A stretch of 64,000 bases of DNA, from the NCBI RefSeq assembly GCF_023276375.1, contig NZ_JALLPK010000001.1:1178001-1242000 (forward strand), read 5' to 3'. The notes under the pieces were generated by a model, which saw only the letters and a list, made by a program, of their open reading frames with translations, was not told the origin of the DNA and ran no database searches. The translations under genes and the position numbers were made by a program. Source of the DNA: Halocatena marina. Lineage in GTDB: Archaea; Halobacteriota; Halobacteria; Halobacteriales; Haloarculaceae. Every line of letters starts with the position of its first letter. Positions within the stretch are counted from its first letter, which is position 1. This document shows, piece after piece, positions 44,708 through 53,620 of the stretch.

Positions 44708-46183
44708 TTACTGTGACACCCTATCTGTCTCGATCCAGAGATCACTAAGAATGAGGAATCCAAACGACAGCGTAGCAATAATCGAAGAAATTTCGTGCTG
44801 AAAGAGCGTGTATCCTTCGAACATCTGGTGGATTCCGAAGCCGAACGCAAGTGCCAAAGCAGAGACGTCCACTTGTTGATTTCGTCGGACACCGGTGATG
44901 AGGCTACCAACAACGATTCCCGCATACGCGATGCCACCGATGAAACCAGCTCGGAGGAAGATCACGAGATACGAGTTGTGAGGGTTCTGTCCTTTGTACG
45001 GTTCTGAGACATACGGTGCGATATATTCTCCAGGCGTGATGAGACCCGCTCCAAAAAGCGACGGGTCATTGAGAAAGGCTTCGATGCTTCCTGCCCAAAG
45101 TGAAAATCGTCCGCTCGGAGTAACACCTACGATTGGCATCGAGAGTACAAAAAGCAAAACAACACCGGTGAGTCCAGCCATCGCGTATGGAAGTCTCCGA
45201 CGACCGAGAACCACATACGAGACGTACAACGCGAGAGACACTGCAGCAGCGAGGAAACTGGCTCGGCTCTGCGAGAAATACAGTCCTACGCTATTGATGA
45301 GGAGCATTCCCCCTGCCAAACACGAAAGCGCAAGTGAGCGTATGATGGAGTATGTCGGCACAGTAGGCGATGATCCACCCAATGGCTTCTCCTGAGGCTC
45401 TGTGCGATCTCTGATATCTTGAAAGAGGCGGTGAATCAGTATCGCAGCAGAGACGGTACCAGCAAACGCAACGATTCCGAGCATGTTCGGATTCTCGAAC
45501 ACCGACTGAAGGGCGTGGAGCTGTTTATTCATGAACAGCGGTGTAAACATTCCATCAGCTAGATCGACGTTCATGGTGAGAAATGAGTAGCTTCCAATGT
45601 GATACACCAGTATTCCTAGCAGAACGGTGATATTGGATAGGAGACTCAGAGTCCACAGAAATGTACGACTCGAGATATACCGGGGAAGAACGAACAGGTT
45701 CAGACCCATCATGAACCCAGCGAGGAGTGGTAACGCTGCAAACCCGGAATTGGGGGCGAATTCAACTGAGTGAGAGAGATGAATCGATAGTAACACCGTG
45801 AACGCGAGGAGATACACACCAGTCTGCCGGAGATATCTACGTTGGTTGACGGAGACACAAAGGAAAAATAGCAACAGCATCACGATGAGTACTAGTTTGA
45901 CGACACGACTTGGCTCTGAAAATCCGACACCTCGCTGTTGGAAGATGACGCCAACGAGAACGAGCATACAGAGTAAGTACATAAACAGTAATATCGCAAA
46001 TAGTCCGTCAAGTCCATGCTCTTGGTATCCATAGATGGCGAACCCAATTCCTCCAAAAAGCACGACGGTTGCGAGTACGTGATAGGTTGTGAGCCATTCG
46101 AAATCTGTCGTTCGATTGAATATCATAAGAATGAAAAGAAACATGAAGGAGCGAGATAAAAGGTAGCCAGATGACTTGTTCAT
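44708..46183 (-). CDS. O-antigen ligase/polymerase-like membrane protein
   Basis: A 491-residue polytopic membrane protein (about 12 helices). A periplasmic-type loop with QNPHNSYLVIFLRAGFIGG matches the Wzy_C/O-antigen ligase domain, where a conserved His in such an NPHNSYL motif is part of the active site. It may polymerise or ligate surface polysaccharide or transfer glycans to cell-surface acceptors. No other glycan genes are adjacent, so the substrate is unknown. Confidence 0.82.
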   Translation of the reverse strand: MNKSSGYLLSRSFMFLFILMIFNRTTDFEWLTTYHVLATVVLFGGIGFAIYGYQEHGLDGLFAILLFMYLLCMLVLVGVIFQQRGVGFSEPSRVVKLVLIVMLLLFFLCVSVNQRRYLRQTGVYLLAFTVLLSIHLSHSVEFAPNSGFAALPLLAGFMMGLNLFVLPRYISSRTFLWTLSLLSNITVLLGILVYHIGSYSFLTMNVDLADGMFTPLFMNKQLHALQSVFENPNMLGIVAFAGTVSAAILIHRLFQDIRDRTEPQEKPLGGSSPTVPTYSIIRSLALSCLAGGMLLINSVGLYFSQSRASFLAAAVSLALYVSYVVLGRRRLPYAMAGLTGVVLLFVLSMPIVGVTPSGRFSLWAGSIEAFLNDPSLFGAGLITPGEYIAPYVSEPYKGQNPHNSYLVIFLRAGFIGGIAYAGIVVGSLITGVRRNQQVDVSALALAFGFGIHQMFEGYTLFQHEISSIIATLSFGFLILSDLWIETDRVSQ

Positions 46184-46472
46184 TAGTTGCTCCTCTGTGA
46201 CATCGAGATAAAAATTTTGTGGCTGTCACCTTTCCAAAATCAGGAACGTTCTATTAATTTCATACCCACAGCATAGATAGTGCCATTCAGTGCTTGCTAG
46301 TTTCCCCCAATGTCCAACGAGACAGTCCACGAACAGCGTTGCCAAATAATATGTAAATTGTTATTCTTTACTTCCGAACGTTGCTCCTAAGTGATCGCTA
46401 TTCTGCTTGTCGATCGCCACGCTGCTAATTGAGGAGAATCTTCAACATCATTGATCATCCATCCAGCTACCA

Positions 46473-47690
46473 TCATATATCAGAAGTTTGGGCTGTTTGG
46501 GTGGCTGTCTTTTCGCGAGTAGACCGCAAAGCGGCGGTCGAGCAGAGTGCGATACATGCACCTGCTGCGAGTGTCGGAAACGCGAGCGCGTAACCACCCG
46601 CATCAAGTGTCCAACCGAAGACAACCGGCGAAATCACTGTCGTGCTGAATCCAATGAACGATTGAACCGACAGCGCCATCCCGACGTGTTCATCAGCGAC
46701 AAGCTCGGTGATTACAGTAGATGTTGGTGCACTATCCATCGTAAGGACGAGCCCATAGCACAAGACGAGAGCAACAAGTCCAATGAGTGCAAGTCCTTGC
46801 AGCATACCCAGCACGGCACTGATCAAACCACTCATAAAGAGCGCGCCGGCAATGATCCGAACCCGGCCCACACGGTCGCTCAACGTTCCTCCGATTACGT
46901 TTCCGAGGCCACCAACGGCGATCATCACGCCGGCCAGCGTCCCTGCGGTGAGTTCGGGCTGGCCGGTCGCCGCTATTGCTGGTGTTGCGAGTAAAAACGC
47001 GACGAGCCAGTTTCGAACCCCGAAGAGCTCCCAATTGTGCCACGAATAGACACTCACTGCAGCGAGGTACGACCGATTGCGGAGTATACTAAGATCGAAA
47101 TCGCTCGTCTCACGCGTTTTTGTCGGTGCGTCGCGGCCGATGGTGAGAATGAGGGGCGCGACGACGAGTGCGCCAACGCTCGTCACAGCAATCGCCGTTC
47201 GCCAATCGACCGCGCTTGCGACTGCAGAAGAGATCAGAAACGAGAGACCGCTCCCGAGCGAGAATGTACCGATGTATATCCCCATCGCTGTTCCGCGACC
47301 AGTCTCGGTATACCAATCAGCGACAAATCGCATGCCTGGGACGTAGACGCCGGCCATGCCGATCCCAGCCATAAATCGAAGGAGCGTCCCATCGAGAAAT
47401 CCTGTCGCCACAGCTGCGAACCCGAGACTCGCCACACCAGTCACCGCCGAACCGACCGCGATCACCCAACGTGGGGAGTAGCGATCGACGAGTACTCCCG
47501 CAGGAATGATCGCAACGAGATAGCCAGCCTGAAACGCTCCGAATATGAGTCCGGCATGAATTCCCGACAGATCCCACTCCGCTACAATACGCGGAAGCAC
47601 CGCGGAGTAGTTGAACCAAACAAGAATCGAGAGCAAGAGGGAGACGCTGGCCACGGTGAGCATCCGAATCTGTGTTCGATTACCTACCAT
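46473..47690 (-). CDS. Major facilitator superfamily transporter
   Basis: A 405-residue, 12-helix MFS protein. Seen: YLVAIIPAGVLVDRYSPRWVIAVG (the conserved loop 2-3 motif G-x-x-x-D-R), RFMAGIGMAGVYVPGMRFVADWYTETGRGTAMG, and a second-half motif IGGTLSDRVGRVRIIAG. The pattern resembles nitrate/cyanate-type or anion MFS carriers, but substrate is not assignable. Start ATG 47690 (MVGNRTQIRML). Isolated gene. Confidence 0.88.
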   Translation of the reverse strand: MVGNRTQIRMLTVASVSLLLSILVWFNYSAVLPRIVAEWDLSGIHAGLIFGAFQAGYLVAIIPAGVLVDRYSPRWVIAVGSAVTGVASLGFAAVATGFLDGTLLRFMAGIGMAGVYVPGMRFVADWYTETGRGTAMGIYIGTFSLGSGLSFLISSAVASAVDWRTAIAVTSVGALVVAPLILTIGRDAPTKTRETSDFDLSILRNRSYLAAVSVYSWHNWELFGVRNWLVAFLLATPAIAATGQPELTAGTLAGVMIAVGGLGNVIGGTLSDRVGRVRIIAGALFMSGLISAVLGMLQGLALIGLVALVLCYGLVLTMDSAPTSTVITELVADEHVGMALSVQSFIGFSTTVISPVVFGWTLDAGGYALAFPTLAAGACIALCSTAALRSTREKTATQTAQTSDI

Positions 47691-48288
47691 CTAATTACCT
47701 CTGCAACACGAAGACAGATAGAGCTTCGGAGGGCAAGTAATTCCGCAAGCCGACTGTTCCATACTCTGTGAGAAGTTGGCAATTGAGCGTTCATCGACGA
47801 AATTCCGTGTCTACAACGTCTGTTGTTGGAATGGCACAGGGACAATCGTATACTATCTACACATCAGTTTCACCGCCTTCGGGCGAGCGATCGATAAGAT
47901 GTGGAGGAATCCCCATTCACTATGCATTAGGTTGACATTCGATATTCGAAGCAATAAACGAGTATGGGTAGACAGTCCTGTGACGGGCTGCGCGTTCTCA
48001 TTACGGCTGTACTCCTGTAACTCTCAATGGCGTTTTGGAGTGGAATTAGGAAGTACTCAGCCGAGCTACGTTCTCGGCCACGGTTTGTGAACCTTCTCCG
48101 ACATCGATAACAGACAGACTGTCGATATATTCTCATCATCTTGGCGAATCTAGTTATATCAATAGAGGATAGTATCTCTACTACGTATCAGGAGTAGCAC
48201 CACAGTCATCCATAAGAGGTACTATTCGTCGCCCATCGACGTTCGGTAGCCGTCGATTTTATTTGCATATACGTTGTGAACGGTATCG
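47691..48288. other. Spacer without confirmed gene
   Basis: About 600 bases. A TATA-like GCATATAC at 48264-48271 serves the YunG-like gene. No coding frame with protein-like composition was confirmed. A short plus-strand frame (ATG about 48028, MAFWSGIRKYSAELRSRPR) is protein-like but only 27 residues. Confidence 0.45.
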
Positions 48289-48648
48289 ATGGAATTTGAT
48301 GAAGAAAATGTCCTCCGAGCGCTTCGAAAAGCGTGGTCACCTGAGTCAAGTTCGTTGTGGACAGAGGAGAATCCCGCACGAGGGCAGTGTGGCGTTACGG
48401 CGCTCGTCTTGCAGGATCACTTCGGTGGTGAAATCAGAAAAACACCGACCGATGGAGGGTTACATTTCTACAATATCATTAACGATCAGCGATGCGATTT
48501 GACCGCTGACCAATTTGATCAAAAGCCCGAGTACCTCGACCAGCCGTCGAACCGAGATGAGGCATTCGGTGATACGAATGCTCATCGGTACGCGATTCTC
48601 ACAGACCGATTCGAGGCCGTTTTGAGCGCAGAGGGGTACGACCCGTGA
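48289..48648 (+). CDS. YunG-like protein
   Basis: A 119-residue protein. Seen: NPARGQCGVTALVLQDHFGGEI with a conserved Cys, then GGLHFYNIINDQRCDLTADQF with a His, and an acidic segment with DTNAHRYAIL. The Cys...His...Asp order and the (R)GQC(G/S)VTAL pattern match YunG-like proteins, which look like small thiol hydrolases of papain/transglutaminase type, though activity is unproven. TATA 48264-48271 supports the start. Monocistronic. Confidence 0.75.
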   Translation: MEFDEENVLRALRKAWSPESSSLWTEENPARGQCGVTALVLQDHFGGEIRKTPTDGGLHFYNIINDQRCDLTADQFDQKPEYLDQPSNRDEAFGDTNAHRYAILTDRFEAVLSAEGYDP

Positions 48649-49132
48649 TAGACTGATGTTCTGTGAATGATCTCCGCGAGGAATCGAAGAAAGAGACAGT
48701 TTTTCGGTGGTTCTCGACGGAAAAGACAATCGCGAGAGTTGGATGTGTAAACACGCGGCCCTCGAATCTGAACAGCGTATAAAATATTACGTTATCCACA
48801 TTCTGATCGGTATACGAACTATTAGTAGAATATGAATGTTTCCAGATCTTCTTCGCTTTATGATGGGTATTCTATTGTAACGCTATTTTGAGTCAACTGA
48901 CGTAGGTCAAATTGTAAGGATTGTTGCTATAATTTCTGAGGGCTGGTTTGATTCAGATTAATGGGATGGAGTAACTTCCTCGTATCAATGGCCTCCGTGA
49001 ATGATCTGTCTTGGTGGGTGGATAATTGGAGGATGTGTCCTCTGATCTATGAGTATCATTATTTCATCAAGAAGAAGAGACAGCATTCCACGATAAGTGC
49101 TGTGGTGAAGACACGAATTGGGTGGATTTAGG
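48649..49132. other. Spacer without confirmed gene
   Basis: About 480 bases. A 39-residue frame starting with GTG 48663 (VNDLREESKKETVFRWFSTE...) shortly after YunG is protein-like but too short to support. The rest is AT-rich without recognised feature. Confidence 0.4.
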
Positions 49133-49405
49133 TCAGTCATACGGTTCGAAGACGAATACGGTCTCCTCTCCGATTGAGTCGCCGTCGTGTACTGACTCGA
49201 CGCGAAGAACGACGTCTTGTGTTGTTCCACATCCTTGATTGACGAACTCGTTCCAGCGATCGCCAACGGCAACGGGTCCGTCTCGTGTTCGGCGAAGGTA
49301 CAACCGGTAGGAACGACTGTCGAGTGCCTCGGCAATTCGAGACGTGGGTGGTGAAAAAGACAGGCGTATCTCAGTGGCGATGGCCGGTCTCTGTTGGTTG
49401 CCCAT
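49133..49405 (-). CDS. Hypothetical small protein
   Basis: A 90-residue protein: helix-strand mix RIAEALDSRSYRLYLRRTRDGPVAVGDRW, NEFVNQGCGTTQDVVLRVESVHDGDSIGEETVFVFEPYD. A DNA-binding or beta-barrel fold is possible, but no family was recognised. Start ATG 49405. It stands alone. Confidence 0.6.
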   Translation of the reverse strand: MGNQQRPAIATEIRLSFSPPTSRIAEALDSRSYRLYLRRTRDGPVAVGDRWNEFVNQGCGTTQDVVLRVESVHDGDSIGEETVFVFEPYD

Positions 49406-49739
49406 GTGCCTTCAATGCGCCCGCTCAAATTGAACCTATTCCTCTATCTAATAGTTGATGGATGACTCACGGGACGATTACGGCGAATCGGTTCGTTCAT
49501 TTCGTCTCCGAATCCACTCGGGATACATTGGTAGCGTCTGGCGTCCGTCTTCAAATACGGACTACACGGCTCTTTCTGTACTATCGCGGTGATTTCGGCG
49601 GCCGCTGTGGTATTTATGAATATCTCGAACAATACGGTGTCATCGATCAGGGGAATCGCCCTCGCGTGCGGTGCGATCGGTATGACTGGACGCTACACAC
49701 AGGAGTATGACTGAACGCTGGTTAATAGTTCCAAATAGA
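49406..49739. other. Spacer without confirmed gene
   Basis: About 330 bases. Frames on both strands in 49444-49710 overlap and lack family support; no RNA or repeat seen. Confidence 0.4.
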
Positions 49740-50063
49740 TCACTGCTCACCAGCAGTGAGAGACTGCTGATCGATTTTTTCGATCACCGACTGGGCAGGT
49801 TTGCGGTCAATTTCCGGAGCGAACTCGCTTCTTGCGTGATAATCACACTCATATTGAATCCGATCCAATTCGAAGGCAGTGAACGCAAATTTTTTGTCCT
49901 CGATTTTTTCGATGATCGTAAGCTCGACACTCGGCAACGGCAGGTCCGTGTCGTCTCGTACAGCGACGTGAATGTAATCGAGGAACGCCTGATGCATCGC
50001 CCACCGCTCCTCTCGCGTGAACTCGAACTCGGTTACGGGCGGGGTGTTGATTTCGGCGACCAT
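49740..50063 (-). CDS. Hypothetical small haloarchaeal protein
   Basis: A 107-residue acidic protein: FTREERWAMHQAFLDYIHVAVRDDTDLPLPSVELTIIEKIEDKKFAFTAFELDRIQYECDYHARSE. The helix-strand-helix layout with conserved aromatic and Cys/His residues resembles small haloarchaeal DUF proteins, but I cannot name one. Start ATG 50063. Confidence 0.65.
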   Translation of the reverse strand: MVAEINTPPVTEFEFTREERWAMHQAFLDYIHVAVRDDTDLPLPSVELTIIEKIEDKKFAFTAFELDRIQYECDYHARSEFAPEIDRKPAQSVIEKIDQQSLTAGEQ

Positions 50064-50428
50064 TGGTTTCTCACCGGTAGTTCATTACCTATAGTAACTG
50101 CTTGGTGAAGGACGATCGTAAGTCTATGCCAACGCGAACGAAACCACCTTACCACGCGGTGAGCGCCCTCGCGTCCGCTGAACTGAAGCACGCCGTTGGT
50201 TTTTCAAATTTGATATCTGTCATTATCGCTCCCGTGCGCTCAATGTTCGACGATTTTCTCTCGCCCTATCGATAGTACAGACAGAATGCCTGCACAATCG
50301 CTGATGGAAACTGGCGATAGTCTACTCAAGCGCTCAAATCAATGATTTCTGACGAGTACGACGATGAATTGCCGAAAATAACGATCGGATGAATTGTCAA
50401 ATTATGTTATATATGCGAATAAATGCGT
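50064..50428. other. Spacer without recognised feature
   Basis: About 365 bases, AT-rich towards the HxlR gene (50380-50425). No gene, RNA or repeat was recognised. Confidence 0.4.
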
Positions 50429-50803
50429 TCAATCGCTGATGTTGGTGATGTGTTCTTGACCCCACTCATGCATCGCGTAGATCACAGGTTCGAGTGATTG
50501 ACCGTGTGTCGTCAGTGAGTACTGGACACGAACTGGCTTCTCACTGACAATTTCTCGATTTATGAGCTGATTTTCCTCAAGATCGTCCAGACTATCAGAG
50601 AGCACCTTACTGGAGATGCCGTCGACATTCTCTTTCAGTTCGTTGAACCCGCTTGGCCCATATTCGAGCAGTCGGTGAACGATGACTGGATGCCACTTCT
50701 TCCCAATGAGTGTCGCTGTCGTTGTGACTGGACACCACTCTTCACCAGTACACCAGACTTCGAGTTGTTCGATCCCGTCGTTCGATTCAGTTCGATCGGT
50801 CAT
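50429..50803 (-). CDS. HxlR-family transcriptional regulator
   Basis: A 124-residue winged-helix regulator of the HxlR class, whose members often sense electrophiles, quinones or disulfides through cysteine. Seen: CPVTTTATLIGKKWHPVIVHRLLEYGPSGFNELKENVDGISSKVLSDSLDDLEENQLI, with Cys residues in VWCTGEEWCPV just before the first helix. Divergent from a wHTH gene and from the thiol-redox operon at 50935-52985, which it likely regulates (inference). Confidence 0.9.
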   Translation of the reverse strand: MTDRTESNDGIEQLEVWCTGEEWCPVTTTATLIGKKWHPVIVHRLLEYGPSGFNELKENVDGISSKVLSDSLDDLEENQLINREIVSEKPVRVQYSLTTHGQSLEPVIYAMHEWGQEHITNISD

Positions 50804-50934
50804 ACGTTCTAAAGGAACACGGCTTCTTTAATAGTTACGTATGGATATCGGATTACGTAAGGTAACGTGGTACGAATTCAGTTCATCGATACCAGAGCCA
50901 TCAGTACGTACCCCCGACCGAGAGATTGTTGTAG

Positions 50935-51195
50935 TTGAGTATAGAACTGTTCGACATAGTGAGTAGAGACAGCAAAGAGCAAATTCAAGATCTTCCACCG
51001 AGCGCAAAACTCGTCTACAAAGTTCTAGAGTACGAAGGATCGGCGACACAGAGCCAACTCATCGAAGAAACGAGACTCTCAGAGCGTACCGTCCGATATG
51101 CGTTGGGCGAACTCCAGTCGATCGATGTTGTCGAACAGGAGATCTACTTTGCAGACGCCAGAAAACGGCTCTATTCACTCAACAGAACCGTCTAA
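50935..51195 (+). CDS. Small winged-helix (MarR/TrmB-like) protein
   Basis: An 86-residue wHTH: IQDLPPSAKLVYKVLEYEGSATQSQLIEETRLSERTVRYALGELQSIDVVEQEI. It has no ligand domain, so it acts as a DNA-binding adaptor or repressor. The frame starts with TTG at 50935; GTG at 50959 is an alternative that trims eight residues. Divergent from the HxlR gene, 185 nt before the DsbA gene. Confidence 0.78.
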   Translation: MSIELFDIVSRDSKEQIQDLPPSAKLVYKVLEYEGSATQSQLIEETRLSERTVRYALGELQSIDVVEQEIYFADARKRLYSLNRTV

Positions 51196-51379
51196 GTGTT
51201 GGCCAATTGGTTATGAACGAAAAACGCAACCGACGAGTGGTCGTCGCATCAGTGCTAGCAACGGTTCTCATCGTCACTTGTGCCCACTGCAGCAACGTAA
51301 CGCAGGGAATGCAGCATAATCGCAGCAGCACGCGTTCGTTACTGAAGCATTTATTCGTATGGGCCCTTCATTCCTACGC

Positions 51380-52009
51380 ATGAGTCAGGATGATGATCAA
51401 ATCACCGTGTACTCGGATTACGTCTGTCCGTTTTGTTATCTCGGTCGCCAATCGCTCGAAATGTATCAAGCGTCACGCGAGCAGCCTCTCGAAATCGACT
51501 GGCATCCATTCGATTTACGGAGTCAGAAACGCGGCCCCGACGGTGAGATCGACAACTCGGTCGACGACGGCAAAGATGAGGAGTATTACGATCAGGTTCG
51601 ACAGAACGTCGCACAGTTAAAACAGCAGTACGATGCTGATGAGATGCTCAGTTTAGACGATCTGCCAGACGTAGACTCCCTGGACGCTCAAGTCGCCTCT
51701 TACTACGTCAAGACCGAATACCCAGACCAGTGGCTCGCGTTCGACGAAGCTGTCTTCGAGGCGCTCTGGGTCGACGGGAGAGACGTCGGCGACGTCGACG
51801 TCTTGGCTGACCTCGCTGGGGATGTTGGACTCGCGGGGGAGGAGATACGCGAGGCGGTCGCAGACGAGGAACTTCGTGATCGACTTCACGAACTGTTCAC
51901 CGACGCCCAGCGCGATCGTATCACTGGCGTTCCGACGTTTGCGTACGATGACCACGCTGCTCGGGGGGCGGTTCCCCCAGAGCATTTGGAACGGCTCATC
52001 GAGACATAG
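51380..52009 (+). CDS. DsbA/FrnE-family thiol-disulfide oxidoreductase
   Basis: A 209-residue protein of the DsbA/2-hydroxychromene-2-carboxylate isomerase-like (FrnE) group. Seen: the thioredoxin-fold CxxC in YSDYVCPFCYLGRQSLEMYQ, a helical insertion (about 60-140), and cis-Pro-type segment RITGVPTFAYDD. No signal peptide, so it works in the cytoplasm on disulfides or as a thiol-dependent isomerase. ATG at 51380 (MSQDDDQ) chosen over 51359. Begins the redox run with the glutaredoxin and peroxiredoxin-like genes. Confidence 0.88.
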   Translation: MSQDDDQITVYSDYVCPFCYLGRQSLEMYQASREQPLEIDWHPFDLRSQKRGPDGEIDNSVDDGKDEEYYDQVRQNVAQLKQQYDADEMLSLDDLPDVDSLDAQVASYYVKTEYPDQWLAFDEAVFEALWVDGRDVGDVDVLADLAGDVGLAGEEIREAVADEELRDRLHELFTDAQRDRITGVPTFAYDDHAARGAVPPEHLERLIET

Positions 52010-52192
52010 CGTACGGTCACAGGGCGACTCGTACTGTTGTTCACTATATTGTGATGAATCTATGGCTCACAGCACAAACGTGGCATGTCGAATCGGTGGC
52101 AAGGATCGCTGATAGACCTGAGCCGAGTCGTGTAGATTGCTGGTAGCAAAGTACTTACCTGTCACTCGACCCAATTTTGGGTCGAATCACTA

Positions 52193-52468
52193 ATGGCAGT
52201 AACTGTGCCCACCGACGACACAGCGATTACGTTGTATCGGCTGCAGGCCTGTCCATACTGTGAGCGCGTCGTTCGGACGCTCAATAAGTATGGCCTCACG
52301 TATCGCTCACGATTCGTCGAAGCGATGCATTCTGAGCGCGACGTCGTCAAGCGCATTAGCGGTAAGCGTACTGTGCCGGCTATTGTCGATGAGAATACCG
52401 GTGTGACGATGTCTGAGAGTGACAACATTGTCCAGTATCTCGAGGACACCTACGGAGAGGCCGAATAG
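52193..52468 (+). CDS. Glutaredoxin-like protein
   Basis: A 91-residue glutaredoxin/GST-N-terminal-like protein: LYRLQACPYCERVVRTLNKYGL with active-site CPYC, then KRTVPAIVDENTGVTMSESDNIVQYLEDTYG with the cis-Pro TVP. In haloarchaea the small thiol is gamma-glutamylcysteine rather than glutathione, which such proteins may use. The peroxiredoxin-like ATG lies 2 nt after its stop, so the pair is translationally coupled. Confidence 0.9.
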   Translation: MAVTVPTDDTAITLYRLQACPYCERVVRTLNKYGLTYRSRFVEAMHSERDVVKRISGKRTVPAIVDENTGVTMSESDNIVQYLEDTYGEAE

Positions 52469-52469
52469 C

Positions 52470-52985
52470 ATGGACCTCGACTTTGACGTCGTGGAGTTGG
52501 AAGAGGCGGATCATCCGACAGAAAACGAGCAGGCCCCAGACTTCGTCCGGCCGCTCGTCAACGACGAGTACTGGGAGGACGTCGCTCTCTCGGACCTCAT
52601 AGCTGCGAACACGATTCTACTCGTCTTCCACCCAATGGATGGAGATTTCCCGGCGACGTACATCTGGAATGAGCTCCGTGATCGGTCATGGGACGATCAC
52701 CACGAGGTTACTATCGTCGGCCTCTCAATCTCATCACCCTACGAGCACAAGCGGTTCATTGCCGAGCGAGGAATGGACTATCAGCTGTTCAGCGACCCAC
52801 AGAATGACGTTGCTGAGAAGTACAATATCGTCAATGATCTCGATGGAATGGCTGGTATTAGCGAGCCACGACCTGCCGTCTTCCTCATCGACGAGGATCG
52901 GAGGATTCGGTACGCATGGGTTGCACAGCAGTGGCCCGATTTCCCGGAGTACGACGAGATCGAAGACGAACTAGCAGCGCTTTGA
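52470..52985 (+). CDS. Peroxiredoxin-like protein without cysteines
   Basis: A 171-residue AhpC/TSA-fold protein. The position where active peroxiredoxins have F(Y)P.D(..)VCTAEL reads FHPMDGDFPATYIWNEL: aligned without gaps, the peroxidatic Cys is Ala. The whole chain has no Cys, so classical thiol peroxidase activity is excluded. Other fold elements remain (SISSPYEHKRFIAERGMDYQLFSDPQNDVAEKYNI, PAVFLIDEDRRIRYAWV). ATG 52470 follows the glutaredoxin stop by 1 nt. Possible role: sensor, chaperone or partner of the glutaredoxin (inference). Confidence 0.85.
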   Translation: MDLDFDVVELEEADHPTENEQAPDFVRPLVNDEYWEDVALSDLIAANTILLVFHPMDGDFPATYIWNELRDRSWDDHHEVTIVGLSISSPYEHKRFIAERGMDYQLFSDPQNDVAEKYNIVNDLDGMAGISEPRPAVFLIDEDRRIRYAWVAQQWPDFPEYDEIEDELAAL

Positions 52986-53620
52986 ACTGGCTCAGAGCAG
53001 CAAACATCGATCGACTGCTTGACTTCGGGACGTCGGTTGGTCGGCCGTCGTACGGATCTAACGTAAAGCGAACAATTTGAACTCCTCTGTCCGGAATCTG
53101 TTACAACTGTACTTACGTAATGGTAATTGGGTTACCAGTAGCTCACTTACTAACGTCGCTTTGCTCGACGACAGAGACTCTCGGTGATTTTGTCTGGATG
53201 CTAGAACAGAAACAGACAGGTCGAGTGCTATGGGACCGGATTGTGGTCCACCATTCATAGAACCTCCGGCACAAAGGGATACAGAGTGAAGGGGAGATTC
53301 ACTGATCTCTTTTTGGCTCTGCCTGCCCTACGTTGTCTGTGTCATGGTATACTCTGATTCCCTGATCGACGACATAGGCACTCTCACAGCTGAAGCGTTC
53401 GTCCGGACAAAGTCGCTACTCGGCTGGAATTGCCTAAGAAACGGGCAGTATCGCTCACGATGCGGAACCGCGGGGCGGGTAAAACACTCTGTCTTCGATA
53501 GCGACAGTCGCTCCCACGGTGTCCACAGTAGTCCCCTCGGTCGAGGCCCCGAACAGAGTGGCTTTCGTGTCGATCAACGTGCTCCATCAGACGACTGTTC
53601 AGTGGCTTCGGGTGATACCG
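52986..53620. other. Spacer before GH15 gene
   Basis: About 635 bases. A 46-residue frame at 53120-53260 (MVIGLPVAHLLTSL...) is protein-like but unsupported. The GH15 frame is open upstream to 53519 without protein-like content. No RNA or repeat recognised. Confidence 0.4.

Noticed and set aside
48663..48782. 39-residue GTG frame after the YunG-like gene
   Set aside because: Coding-like but too short to support; recorded only in the spacer note.
53120..53260. 46-residue frame (MVIGLPVAHLL...)
   Set aside because: Some protein-like features (LGDFVWMLEQKQTGRVLWDRI), but no homologue, operon or promoter support.
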